Source: Fibrobacter sp.
GTDB lineage: Bacteria > Fibrobacterota > Fibrobacteria > Fibrobacterales > Fibrobacteraceae
Direction: 5' to 3'
DNA: 64,000 bases
Assembly (NCBI GenBank): GCA_024398995.1
Contig: JAKSIE010000001.1
Coordinates: 62,001 to 126,000 of the forward strand
Positions 45,474 to 53,457 of this stretch are shown piece by piece (positions within the stretch are counted from its first letter, which is position 1; each line of letters begins with the position of its first letter). A program made the translations under genes and the position numbers. Below the pieces are notes generated by a model. The model was not told the DNA's origin, did not search any database, and saw nothing but the letters and a program-made list of their open reading frames with translations.

Positions 45474-46475
45474 ATGAGGAAAAAGTTTTTTAGTGCATTT
45501 TGCGTGCTGGCGGCGGCGAGCCTCTCTTTTGTAGGGTGCGGTTCTGATAGCCCCGCGGCGGCCCCAGAAAGTTCTGCTGGATCTCAGGTGAGTTCCTCTG
45601 CGTCTCAAGTGAGTTCTTCGGCGACCGCAAGTTCCAACAGTGCGAAAAGTTCCTCCAGCAGTGTGGTCGCGGCCTCATCCAGTAGCGTCGAAAATGAAAT
45701 TGTTTCTTCCGGCAGCGTCGGGTCTGCGAGTGCCACCGACGCTTGGTATTTTGACGATGCGGATGGTGCCTGCGAAAAGTGCGACAGCTATACCGCACAG
45801 GACCCGGTGTTAAATGAACGTGGCGGCACAGGCTCCATTACAACCTACGGAAGCATTACCGAAAAAGAAACAAGCCTTGGCGGCGCCTGCAATTACGGCC
45901 AGACCAATATACAGTACTACGCTGCAATCCACGTAAACGTTTCCAGCGGGGACGATAAAGGGCCCTGGAACGGGGGCCTTGCCTGCGGCGGCTGCGTTCG
46001 CGTAAAGGCGAAGACGCCTGATGGCTGGAAGCGTGTAACGGTGCGCATTACGGACCGTTGTCCCGACGAAAGCTGCGGTGTGGACTTGGGCGGCGCACCG
46101 GCCAGCGATATCATGGGCATTACGGTGGGCCGCTACTATGGCGAATGGGAATTTGTCTCTTGCGAAGGCGTCGAAGGCGTTTGGGGCGACTCCACCAGCA
46201 TCTGGGTTAAAGAAGGGGCCAGCGCCTACTGGAGCGTGGTGCAGGTGCGTAACCCTAAGGATGCGGTGAAAAGCATTTCCATCAACGGCCAGGAACTAAA
46301 AATCTTCAGCGGTGCAGAAAACTTCTGGGAAGTTCCCCAGGAAATTCTGCAGTCTGATTCCGACGTGAAAATTACGGTGGAATATCGCAGCGGTACACCT
46401 GACGTGTGGATGATTCCAAGCGAATCCCTTACTGTGGGCGAAGGCAACTATTATCTTCACGAATATCGGGAATAA
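45474..46475 (+). CDS. Bacterial expansin-like lipoprotein
   Basis: The 333-residue lipoprotein has a lipobox (SFVGCGSD), a long Ser-rich linker (about 25-80) and a two-domain expansin body. The first domain (double-psi barrel) shows GGACNYGQTNIQYYAAI, then NGGLACGGCVRVKAK, then VRITDRCPDESCGVDLGGAP, where TDRCP carries the Asp needed for wall loosening in EXLX1-type expansins. The second domain (SAYWSVVQVRNPKDAVKSIS to the end) is the CBM63-like beta sandwich. Expansins loosen cellulose-hemicellulose contacts without hydrolysis. It would act on the cell surface and aid the GH8 and CE2 enzymes. It has its own short promoter region after a terminator. Confidence 0.88.
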   Translation: MRKKFFSAFCVLAAASLSFVGCGSDSPAAAPESSAGSQVSSSASQVSSSATASSNSAKSSSSSVVAASSSSVENEIVSSGSVGSASATDAWYFDDADGACEKCDSYTAQDPVLNERGGTGSITTYGSITEKETSLGGACNYGQTNIQYYAAIHVNVSSGDDKGPWNGGLACGGCVRVKAKTPDGWKRVTVRITDRCPDESCGVDLGGAPASDIMGITVGRYYGEWEFVSCEGVEGVWGDSTSIWVKEGASAYWSVVQVRNPKDAVKSISINGQELKIFSGAENFWEVPQEILQSDSDVKITVEYRSGTPDVWMIPSESLTVGEGNYYLHEYRE

Positions 46476-46483
46476 AAAAATAC

Positions 46484-46512
46484 TTGCGTTTTTATTTGTC
46501 AGTGTTTATATT
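46484..46512 (+). promoter_or_regulatory. Sigma70-like promoter for the Rpn-type nuclease gene
   Basis: TTGCGT (46484-46489) and TATATT (46507-46512) are separated by 17 nt. The start codon lies about 155 nt downstream, an unusually long leader for this window. Confidence 0.6.
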
Positions 46513-46636
46513 ATTGTCATTCTAATCCGCATACGTGCAGGCAAGTTAAACTCTCTGCTTATTGTTCGCGACGTGGATATAAATCCAAATCGCAGGTGTC
46601 CCCTGGGTAAGCGCTACCTGAGCAATTAACGTAGAG

Positions 46637-46660
46637 CTCTCTTTGATAAAGAAAAGAGAG
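46637..46660 (+). promoter_or_regulatory. Start-site hairpin that hides the ribosome-binding site
   Basis: CTCTCTTT (46637-46644) pairs perfectly with AAAGAGAG (46653-46660). The second arm holds the AGAGAG Shine-Dalgarno sequence of ATG 46667, so the hairpin should reduce translation unless opened. Confidence 0.55.
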
Positions 46661-46666
46661 ATTATC

Positions 46667-47674
46667 ATGAACAAGGATCAACATCAGGCTCTGTTAAGTG
46701 CCTATGACCAGGATAAAAATAACCTGGCCAAATATCAGGAAATATATAAGTACGCCTATATCTTAAGTGATGGCATTTTCAAGATTGTATTTACTCAGGA
46801 TAAGGAGCATACGCTTCTGATTTCTTTAGTAAACGCTATGCTTGACTTGCAGGGAGATCAGGCGATTAAGTCCATCACCTTGGAAATGCAGGAGTTCCCT
46901 GGAGCTTTCGATAAGAAGAACTGTATTTTGGATATCATCGGTACAACAAATGCCGATGAAAAGGTGCTGGTGGAAATTCAGCAGAAGTCGGCGGCATTCT
47001 TTCGTGACCGGGTGGAGTACTATGTGTCCCGTGTGATCGAAAATCAGGTCCATAAGAGCGAATCCTACGAACTTCCTCGGATTTATTTCCTTGGGCTTCT
47101 TGATTTTGTTCTGTTTCCCGAGGAGCCGGCTAGGTATCTTCATTATGTAGAGGAGATGTGTAATGGCCGTCCTTTCTTTCCTAAGATTCAGAAGGTTTTT
47201 GTAGAGCTTCAGAAGTTTTTTGAACTTGATGACGCAGGCTTGGTCAGCACGGACGAAAGTGACGCTGCAAAGTGGCTTCGTGCAATCAAGAGTACTATTC
47301 AGGAAAAGCCTATGCCGGAGGCGTTGGTAAAGAATCCGATTTTCGTGAAGTTGCAAAATGATATGAAGTTATGTAACTTTGGAGATGAACTTTTTAACCT
47401 TGAGGTACATCGGATGAACGACCTAAAATTCGAACGGGAGTGCGGATACGCTGATGGACGAGAGACCGGCCTTCTTGAAGGTAAGGAAATTGGCCGCGCC
47501 GAGGGTGAAAAACTTGGCCGCGCCGAGGGCGAAAGAATAGGCCGTGAAGCTGCTCGAAGGGATTCTGTAATCAAGGCTCTGAAACGCGGGAAACTTACTC
47601 CTGAGGAAATTGCTGAAGATAACGAAATGTCTCTTGAAGACGTTTTGAACATCCAGAAATCCATTGCGAATTAA
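46667..47674 (+). CDS. Rpn-family PD-(D/E)XK nuclease / recombination-promoting protein
   Basis: The 335-residue protein has an N-terminal YAYILSDGIFKIVFTQDKEH block and the nuclease core CILDIIGTTNADEKVLVEIQ, where D and the ExQ (VEIQ) fit PD-(D/E)XK chemistry, as in RpnA-type proteins and DUF transposase-like families. A coiled-coil tail with repeats GKEIGRAEGEKLGRAEG follows, then a small helical end. Rpn proteins nick DNA and promote RecA-independent recombination and are sometimes called transposases. Fibrobacter-like genomes hold many copies. ATG 46667 is used; the leader before it is long and structured. No inverted terminal repeats are seen around it. Confidence 0.8.
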   Translation: MNKDQHQALLSAYDQDKNNLAKYQEIYKYAYILSDGIFKIVFTQDKEHTLLISLVNAMLDLQGDQAIKSITLEMQEFPGAFDKKNCILDIIGTTNADEKVLVEIQQKSAAFFRDRVEYYVSRVIENQVHKSESYELPRIYFLGLLDFVLFPEEPARYLHYVEEMCNGRPFFPKIQKVFVELQKFFELDDAGLVSTDESDAAKWLRAIKSTIQEKPMPEALVKNPIFVKLQNDMKLCNFGDELFNLEVHRMNDLKFERECGYADGRETGLLEGKEIGRAEGEKLGRAEGERIGREAARRDSVIKALKRGKLTPEEIAEDNEMSLEDVLNIQKSIAN

Positions 47675-47690
47675 TGACACCTAAGTGACA

Positions 47691-47715
47691 ACAGGAATAT
47701 CTATATTGTTCCTGT
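47691..47715 (+). promoter_or_regulatory. ACAGGAA-N11-TTCCTGT operator over a leaderless promoter
   Basis: Perfect 7-bp arms (47691-47697 and 47709-47715) flank TATATT (47702-47707). GTG 47714 begins inside the right arm, 6 nt after TATATT. A repressor bound here would block the promoter. It does not look like the TGC-type LexA box reported for Fibrobacter. Confidence 0.6.
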
Positions 47716-49108
47716 GGGTCGCGAAAATCGTACATTCATCGCCATTGACTTGAAGTCATTTTTTGCCTCCGTGGAATGTGTTCTGCGGGGGCTTGACCCG
47801 TTGACTACGAACCTGGTGGTGGCCGATGCTAGCCGTACTGAAAAGACCATTTGCCTTGCGGTGACGCCGTCCTTAAAGGCTTACGGAATTCCGGGGCGAG
47901 CTCGCCTTTTTGAAGTGAATCAGAAGGTGGCTGAAGTCAAGCGACAAACCGGCAAGGAAATCAAGTTCATTATTGCCCCGCCTCAGATGGCGAAGTACGT
48001 GGAGTTTTCCACCAAGGTCTATAACGTTTACCTGAAGTACGTGAGCCACGATGATATTCATCCCTACTCTATCGATGAATGCTTTATTGACGTGACCCAG
48101 TATTTGTCTTTGTACAAAAAGTCTGCCAAGGAGCTTGCCAAGACCATGATCCAGGATGTTTTTGAAACGACAGGGATTACGGCTACGGCGGGTATCGGCA
48201 CCAATCTGTACCTTTGCAAGATCGCCATGGACGTGATGGCAAAGCATGTGGAACCTGATGAAGACGGAGTTCGCATCGCTTATCTTGACGAAATGACTTA
48301 TCGCAGGGAATTGTGGAGCCATCGTCCATTGACTAGTTTTTGGCAGGTGGGCCGAGGCATTGCAAATCGTCTTGAAACATGCCGTCTCAATGATGGCCGC
48401 GGGATTTTGACCATGGGTGACTTGGCTCGGGTCAGCATCAAACGACCGGATGATCTTTACAAGATGTTTGGGGTCAATGCAGAAATCCTCATCGATCATG
48501 CCTGGGGTTACGAACCATGCACCATTGCCGAAATTAAGAAGTACAAGCCAAAGTCCAACAGCATTGGAGGAGGCCAGGTGCTAAGCTGCGCTTACACAGC
48601 CGAGAAGGCCCGCATTGTGGTTCGCGAAATGGTGGATACTTTGGTCATCGACTTGATTGATAAAAATCTAGTGACCAACGGCTTGACTTTGCACATGGGC
48701 TACGATCGTGAAAATATTGACAAGGGAATTTATCACGGCGAAACCGTTATCGATATGTACGGCCGTGAAATTCCAAAGCCCGCCCACGGTACTGCGAGCC
48801 TTGGCCGCTATACTTCCTCCCTTACGGCCATTGCCGAAGCGGTGATGAAACTTTACGATCGTATTGTGAATCCGCAGTTGACACTGAAACGATTGAATCT
48901 TGTGGCAAACGATGTGCTGGATGTGAGCTACGAACAGTCCGACCTTTTCACCGACGTGAAAAAAGAAGAGCGAGAAAAGAAACGTCTGAAAGCGGAAATC
49001 CTCATAAAAAAACGTTTTGGCAAGAATGCCATTATCAAGGGCATGGACCTGCAAGAAGGCGCCACGACCGTGGAACGCAACGGACAGATTGGAGGTCATC
49101 GTGCCTAG
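47714..49108 (+). CDS. Y-family (lesion-bypass) DNA polymerase
   Basis: The 464-residue protein is a UmuC/DinB-type polymerase, most like the UV-damage repair (YqjW/UvrX) branch paired with YolD. Motifs: IAIDLKSFFASVECVL with the first metal Asp, YSIDECFIDVTQYL with the catalytic Asp-Glu, and GIGTNLYLCKIAMDVMAK. The C-terminal little-finger part includes SIGGGQVLSCAY. It copies past damaged bases with low fidelity. GTG start lies 6 nt after TATATT, inside a dyad operator, and no ribosome site precedes it. The next gene overlaps by 8 nt and encodes the YolD-like partner. The LexA-type control of such genes is replaced here by an unfamiliar dyad. Confidence 0.93.
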   Translation: MGRENRTFIAIDLKSFFASVECVLRGLDPLTTNLVVADASRTEKTICLAVTPSLKAYGIPGRARLFEVNQKVAEVKRQTGKEIKFIIAPPQMAKYVEFSTKVYNVYLKYVSHDDIHPYSIDECFIDVTQYLSLYKKSAKELAKTMIQDVFETTGITATAGIGTNLYLCKIAMDVMAKHVEPDEDGVRIAYLDEMTYRRELWSHRPLTSFWQVGRGIANRLETCRLNDGRGILTMGDLARVSIKRPDDLYKMFGVNAEILIDHAWGYEPCTIAEIKKYKPKSNSIGGGQVLSCAYTAEKARIVVREMVDTLVIDLIDKNLVTNGLTLHMGYDRENIDKGIYHGETVIDMYGREIPKPAHGTASLGRYTSSLTAIAEAVMKLYDRIVNPQLTLKRLNLVANDVLDVSYEQSDLFTDVKKEEREKKRLKAEILIKKRFGKNAIIKGMDLQEGATTVERNGQIGGHRA

Positions 49109-49535
49109 CTTCAATTACGACGACATTATCAATTTGTCTTACCCGCGAAACGACTGGAATACTTTGATCAAGCATCCCAGAATGTCTATCGAGAATCGTG
49201 CAAAGATTTTCGCCCCATTTGCGGCCCTTCGTGGTCACAGTGACGCCATTGAGGAAACTGCTGAAAGGAGACTGACCATTCGGCAGGATGAACTGATGGA
49301 AGATTCCCGCCTGGAGTTGGATGAGGCCTTGGGTGCCTTGGCTGAACATTTGCAGCAGGGAGAACATCCTGTTGTAAAGGTAAGCTACTTTGTGCAGGAC
49401 CGTGTTCTTGCCGAAGGTGTAGGCACTTACGAGGAATTGGAAGGGACTGTTGCAAAGCTGGATGCCATCACCCAGACAATTCAAATTGTGGATAAAGTAA
49501 TCCCTCTCGCCAACGTTAAAACCTTGACATTTTAA
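49101..49535 (+). CDS. YolD-like partner of the Y-family polymerase
   Basis: The 144-residue protein starts at GTG 49101 with GGAGG at 49091-49095, inside the end of the polymerase gene; a longer start would add residues read from that gene. The block HPRMSIENRAKIFAPFAALRG is typical of YolD-like proteins. YolD-like proteins accompany polymerase V-like enzymes and are thought to act as UmuD-type partners or regulators. The rest (LDEALGALAEHLQQG and beta strands) is ordinary. Overlap with polymerase indicates co-translation. Confidence 0.85.
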   Translation: MPSFNYDDIINLSYPRNDWNTLIKHPRMSIENRAKIFAPFAALRGHSDAIEETAERRLTIRQDELMEDSRLELDEALGALAEHLQQGEHPVVKVSYFVQDRVLAEGVGTYEELEGTVAKLDAITQTIQIVDKVIPLANVKTLTF

Positions 49536-49568
49536 CCCTGACTGCAGCTCTCTTGCGCGGTGGGAATA

Positions 49569-51287
49569 TCAGCCCATGGAATTCGTCACGTTCTTGGTGG
49601 CCAATACCAGCTTGTTGGGGTTAGAAGCCAGCTTGTAGAAATAGAACATGCTGTAGCTAATGCTCTTGGTGTCGTGGAATTCTGGCGTGGTGCGGAACAG
49701 CACTGTAGTCACGTCGCGGTTTTCAAGTTTGCTCATCACGGATTCGAGTCGAATGGCGTTGGCGGTGCGATCTCGGTCTTCTTCTATAACAAACTTGCTT
49801 GTGAACCAGGTGACTACGGCGTCGTAGGACAAGTTCTTGATTGCGGCAGGAATGCTATCCTTAAGTGAAATATTCTTGTAGACCAGAATGTTCTTTGTAG
49901 GAACGTCGATTTGACAAATCAAGGTAAAGCCTTTGCTGAGGCCTTCGATAATCTGGTGTTCCAGCATCAGGTCCTTGGTCTTTTCCAATTCGAGGATGCG
50001 ATCATGATCCAGGTGTTCTGTAATCAAAAGAATCTTGGTTGGCTCCCCATTCGAAGTCTCGATGGCCTTGAACATGGTGCGTACCCAACGGCCATTTGAC
50101 ATCTTGAATTCCATTGTTATGGAACTCTTTTTGCGCAAATCGTTGCGAAGATTGTCAATGGAATTGATGGTTGAAACCATTTCCTTGTACTCCACATCAA
50201 CGGCGGCCAAGAATTTCTCGGACATCTTGGTGTAGGAATCGACGTCCTTGCCGTAGGTTGCTGTGGGACCTTGCTTTAGAATCCAGAAGGTGTCGCGAAT
50301 CAAGTCGACGGTAATGATTGCGTCGTAGGAGTTTGCCAATGTTTTGAGAATGGCGTCCATTTCGCGCTTGTAGTTTAACTCCGCAATGCCACGCTTGTAT
50401 TCCGGATGCTTTTTGTAAAAAGCTTCCTTGCTTTGATACATGTGGATTTCGGCCTCGCGGCTTACGTCTTCAATATGCACAGGATGGGCCATCCAGCAGT
50501 AGCCCAAGGCTGCCTGGGGAACGGGCTCTTGATTTAGGAAGTTTTCGAATTTCTTTGCGGAGAACGTGAATTCATTTTCCTTGCAGTTGGGAATGACAAT
50601 CAGGAATTCGTCACCGCTGATTCGGTAAATGAATTCGCTGGAAAAATGTTCCAGCAGTTTACGTGCAAAACTCTGTAGAAATTCGTTGCCGGCACCGTGA
50701 CCACGGGTGTCGTTAATCAGTTTCAAACCGTTGAGGTCTGCGAAAATTAAACCGATGGAACCTTTGTCTGTCTTTGAGATAAAATTCTTGCAAAGCAGCT
50801 GGTAAGAGTAGTAATTGTTGACACCGGTCAAGGTATCGTATTTGCAGTAGTATTCCAGGTCTCGCTGGATTTCGATGTCGCGGGACATACTGTCGTGGAT
50901 GTCGTTGACGAACATCCAGACAATCTGGGAATTTTCTGAATACAAGGAGGACTTGAAAAGAACGATGGTCACCCAACGGAACTGATCCTTGATTTTTCGG
51001 CGGATCTGCAATTGGAGTCGTTCGTTTGCGCAAAAGTGCTTTTTAAGGGAATTGACTTCTAGATAGTTTTCAATGGTCTTAAGATCTTTTTCGTGTACAA
51101 CGCCGGAACTACATAAGAAATCAACAAGTTCTGTACATGCGCCTATTTTCTTTTCGGCAGCAATGACGATTTCGGGTTTCTCGAAAACGATATCGTATTC
51201 ATTTTTAGTTAAATCTAGGCGAACAATCTTATAAAAGGTATTGCCTAGTTCGGCGTAAGCTTGTGCGATGTTCTTCTCTAATTCCAT
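49569..51287 (-). CDS. Cytosolic GGDEF protein with flanking sensor-like domains
   Basis: The 572-residue protein has a GGDEF domain in the middle (about 160-310: DTLTGVNNYYSYQLLCKNF, FADLNGLKLINDTRGHGAG, YRISGDEFLIVI). The active motif reads SGDEF rather than GGDEF; such variants can still be active. There is no RxxD I-site before it, so product feedback is unlikely. The N-terminal ~150 residues and the C-terminal ~260 look like PAS-type sensor regions, giving an unusual order in which the sensor follows the catalytic domain. No membrane segment is visible. ATG 51287 is chosen; TATATT on the minus strand lies 6 nt upstream. It is divergent from the EF-G-like gene. Confidence 0.85.
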   Translation of the reverse strand: MELEKNIAQAYAELGNTFYKIVRLDLTKNEYDIVFEKPEIVIAAEKKIGACTELVDFLCSSGVVHEKDLKTIENYLEVNSLKKHFCANERLQLQIRRKIKDQFRWVTIVLFKSSLYSENSQIVWMFVNDIHDSMSRDIEIQRDLEYYCKYDTLTGVNNYYSYQLLCKNFISKTDKGSIGLIFADLNGLKLINDTRGHGAGNEFLQSFARKLLEHFSSEFIYRISGDEFLIVIPNCKENEFTFSAKKFENFLNQEPVPQAALGYCWMAHPVHIEDVSREAEIHMYQSKEAFYKKHPEYKRGIAELNYKREMDAILKTLANSYDAIITVDLIRDTFWILKQGPTATYGKDVDSYTKMSEKFLAAVDVEYKEMVSTINSIDNLRNDLRKKSSITMEFKMSNGRWVRTMFKAIETSNGEPTKILLITEHLDHDRILELEKTKDLMLEHQIIEGLSKGFTLICQIDVPTKNILVYKNISLKDSIPAAIKNLSYDAVVTWFTSKFVIEEDRDRTANAIRLESVMSKLENRDVTTVLFRTTPEFHDTKSISYSMFYFYKLASNPNKLVLATKNVTNSMG

Positions 51288-51369
51288 GCAATAAATATAA
51301 ATCAAATGTGAATAAGCAGTTTATTTGTTCAAGTAATTTTTCATAAATAAAAAAGCTATTTTTCATCAT
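51288..51369. promoter_or_regulatory. Divergent promoter region of GGDEF and GTPase genes
   Basis: The 82-nt gap has TATATT on the minus strand (51294-51299), 6 nt from ATG 51287, and TATTTT on the plus strand (51357-51362), 7 nt from ATG 51370. Neither side has a Shine-Dalgarno sequence. Confidence 0.45.
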
Positions 51370-53376
51370 ATGCAATCTATTCGAAATATTGCCATCTTGG
51401 CCCACGTTGATGCGGGTAAGACAACCTTGTCCGAGCGGATTCTGTTCGCTGCGGGTGAAATCCGTAGACCGGGCAAGGTCGAAGATGGCCTTGCTACCAT
51501 GGACTACATGCCCGAGGAAAAGGAGCGAGGCATCACTATTGAAAGCGGTGTGGCTCATTTCGAATGGAAGAACACCTGGTTTAATTTTATTGATACCCCG
51601 GGCCATGTAGATTTTGGCGCCGAAGTGGATATGGCCCTTACGGCGGTAGAAGGCGCCGTTCTGGTGGTCAGTGCTGCCAGCGGTGTGGAAACCCAGACGG
51701 TGGCCGCCTTCAAAAAATTGCGTGAAGCCGGAGTCCGAACGATTTTGTTCGTAAATAAGCTGGACAATCCGGATTATTCCCTGGATGAAACCTTGATCAA
51801 TATTGAGGAGGTTCTGGGAGTGCGTCCTGTGCTCATGACCATTCCGGAATATAAGAATGGGCAGATGTGCTCGGTACAGGATGTGTTGAGCAAGAGCCGT
51901 CTAGTTCATGATGAGAACGGCGAGGAAATTGTTGCAGATGGAAGTTCCGCGTTGAGTCATTCTGAGCGGAGTGCATCGCACGAAGTCGAAGAATCTAGCG
52001 ACGCTCTTCTCCAAAAGCATTACAAGGAAGCCTGTGAATTTGCCAGCAACTTTGACGATCAGGTGCTTGAAATGGCTTTGGAAGGTAAGCCAGTTCCGCC
52101 CAAGGATTTGCTTCGCGGTTTAAAGGGATTGGCTGCCAGTGACGATTATGCCTTGTGTTATGCCGGTTCTGCCATGGCGGGCTTTGGTGTTCGCAGCTTG
52201 CTTACGGCACTGACATTCTTCTTGCCCGAAGTTCCTGAGTTTGCGGAAGGTGAACTTGGTCAGGTGATTCGCTTGCGTCATTTCAAGGGCGTGGGGGAGA
52301 TTTCCTTGTTCCGCGCTCATTGCGATATGGAACGTAAGGAATGGCCTCAAGGTTTTGAGTTTTCCCGCCTCAAGGCAAACCTCCTTGTTCCTGTAGATGA
52401 AATTCGTGCAGGTGACATTTACGCAATGCGCTCTCCCTATGAAACTGAATTGGGACAGATTGTCTTGCGAGACGGATTCCTCGCGTGTCATCCTGAGCAA
52501 AGCGAAGGATCTAGTATCCGCGACCATTACCAGCCGCTTTTGCAGACCCGCGTGGAATGTATCAGCACCGATGATTACCATCATGTAGAAAAGAGCTTGA
52601 ATACCTTGAGCCGTATGGATCCCAGCTTCCGTGTGGTTCATGATGATGGCGGCTTCTGGTACTTGCATACCGTAGGTGAAGTTCAGCTGGATGTTTTGCT
52701 GGCTCGCCTCCGCAGAGAATTCGGCTGTGAAGTGCAGGCCGGCGATCCGGAAGTTCGTTGGCAGGAACGCTTGACCCACGCCGTTGAACCTGTGGAAAAT
52801 TCCTTCCAGCTCGGTCCTCACAAGATTTCAATTAAGTTGTCTGCAAGTCCTATCGTTAATGACGTGGTGGAAAACGCCGCGGAACTTCCCCAGAATCATG
52901 ACATCCGCTTGTCTGCAGAATTCCTTGAAACGGCTCCTCGAGAAATACTTGCAGGTGTCCGCTCCGCTTTGCTGGAAACTGCAGAAATCGGTGTGCTGGG
53001 CAAGGGCCCGCTGGTAGGTATCCGCTTCGAGGTTCTGGAATTCAGCTGGAGCGAAGGCGCGCTGCCTCCTATGATCAAGAAGTGCTGTGCCGATGCCGTA
53101 ACAAAGCTTTTCAAGCCTTCCGATGTGACTGCCTACGAACCTATTATGGAACTTTCCTTGGAATGCCCAGTGAATTTCGCCGGCGTCATTACTGGCGATA
53201 TCCAGGCCCGCGATGGCAAGGTGAAGGAAATCGGTGGCGATGGCCGCACACATTTCTTGAAGGCTGACATTCCTCTCCGCAAGATTTTCGGATATGCTAC
53301 AGGCGTCCGTAGCATTAGCAAGGGAACAGCTCTTTATAGCTTAAAATTGCTAGGCTATAGAGAAGCTTCTCTATAA
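51370..53376 (+). CDS. EF-G/TetM-like translational GTPase with two repeat-derived insertions
   Basis: The 668-residue protein has an EF-G-type G domain: AHVDAGKTTL (P loop), EKERGITIESG, DTPGHVDFGAEV and NKLD. Domains II-V of the EF-G/tetracycline-protection class follow, ending FGYATGVRSISKGTALYSL. It may be a variant EF-G or a ribosomal-protection protein; sequence alone does not decide. Two segments break the family pattern: residues about 196-210 (LSHSERSASHEVEESS) and 373-382 (CHPEQSEGSS). They are translations of small interspersed repeats (51956-51998, 52487-52514) inserted in frame. They probably lie in surface loops, since the reading frame and key motifs are intact. ATG lies 7 nt after TATTTT. 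Confidence 0.85.
   Translation: MQSIRNIAILAHVDAGKTTLSERILFAAGEIRRPGKVEDGLATMDYMPEEKERGITIESGVAHFEWKNTWFNFIDTPGHVDFGAEVDMALTAVEGAVLVVSAASGVETQTVAAFKKLREAGVRTILFVNKLDNPDYSLDETLINIEEVLGVRPVLMTIPEYKNGQMCSVQDVLSKSRLVHDENGEEIVADGSSALSHSERSASHEVEESSDALLQKHYKEACEFASNFDDQVLEMALEGKPVPPKDLLRGLKGLAASDDYALCYAGSAMAGFGVRSLLTALTFFLPEVPEFAEGELGQVIRLRHFKGVGEISLFRAHCDMERKEWPQGFEFSRLKANLLVPVDEIRAGDIYAMRSPYETELGQIVLRDGFLACHPEQSEGSSIRDHYQPLLQTRVECISTDDYHHVEKSLNTLSRMDPSFRVVHDDGGFWYLHTVGEVQLDVLLARLRREFGCEVQAGDPEVRWQERLTHAVEPVENSFQLGPHKISIKLSASPIVNDVVENAAELPQNHDIRLSAEFLETAPREILAGVRSALLETAEIGVLGKGPLVGIRFEVLEFSWSEGALPPMIKKCCADAVTKLFKPSDVTAYEPIMELSLECPVNFAGVITGDIQARDGKVKEIGGDGRTHFLKADIPLRKIFGYATGVRSISKGTALYSLKLLGYREASL
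51956..51998 (+). repeat. Intragenic repeat element copy A in the GTPase gene
   Basis: The copy begins GTCATTCTGAGCGGAGTG and ends TCGAAGAATCTAG, with a small hairpin (GTGC-ATC-GCAC) inside. It belongs to the same family as copy B and is read in frame within the gene. Confidence 0.7.
52487..52514 (+). repeat. Intragenic repeat element copy B in the GTPase gene
   Basis: The 28-nt copy begins GTCATCCTGAGCAAAGCG and ends AAGGATCTAG. It matches copy A at both ends (GTCATYCTGAGC and GAAKGATCTAG-like) and is in frame, giving CHPEQSEGSS. Confidence 0.7.
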
Positions 53377-53457
53377 AGATATTGCGCCGATAACGAAAAT
53401 AATATATATTCCTCCTTGGTTTTGAGCCTGGTTTGTCGGCTCGTTAGGGGGTCTATC

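Noticed and set aside
46513-46640. tRNA or small structured RNA in the leader of the Rpn-type gene.
   Set aside because: No TPsiC arm, acceptor stem or SRP/6S core pattern could be fitted; only the start-site hairpin is convincing.
46667-47674. Complete insertion sequence around the Rpn-type gene.
   Set aside because: No terminal inverted repeats or target duplication were seen on either side.
51370-53376. Firm call as a tetracycline-resistance gene.
   Set aside because: G-domain and C-terminal features are intermediate between EF-G and TetM types; resistance cannot be inferred from sequence alone.
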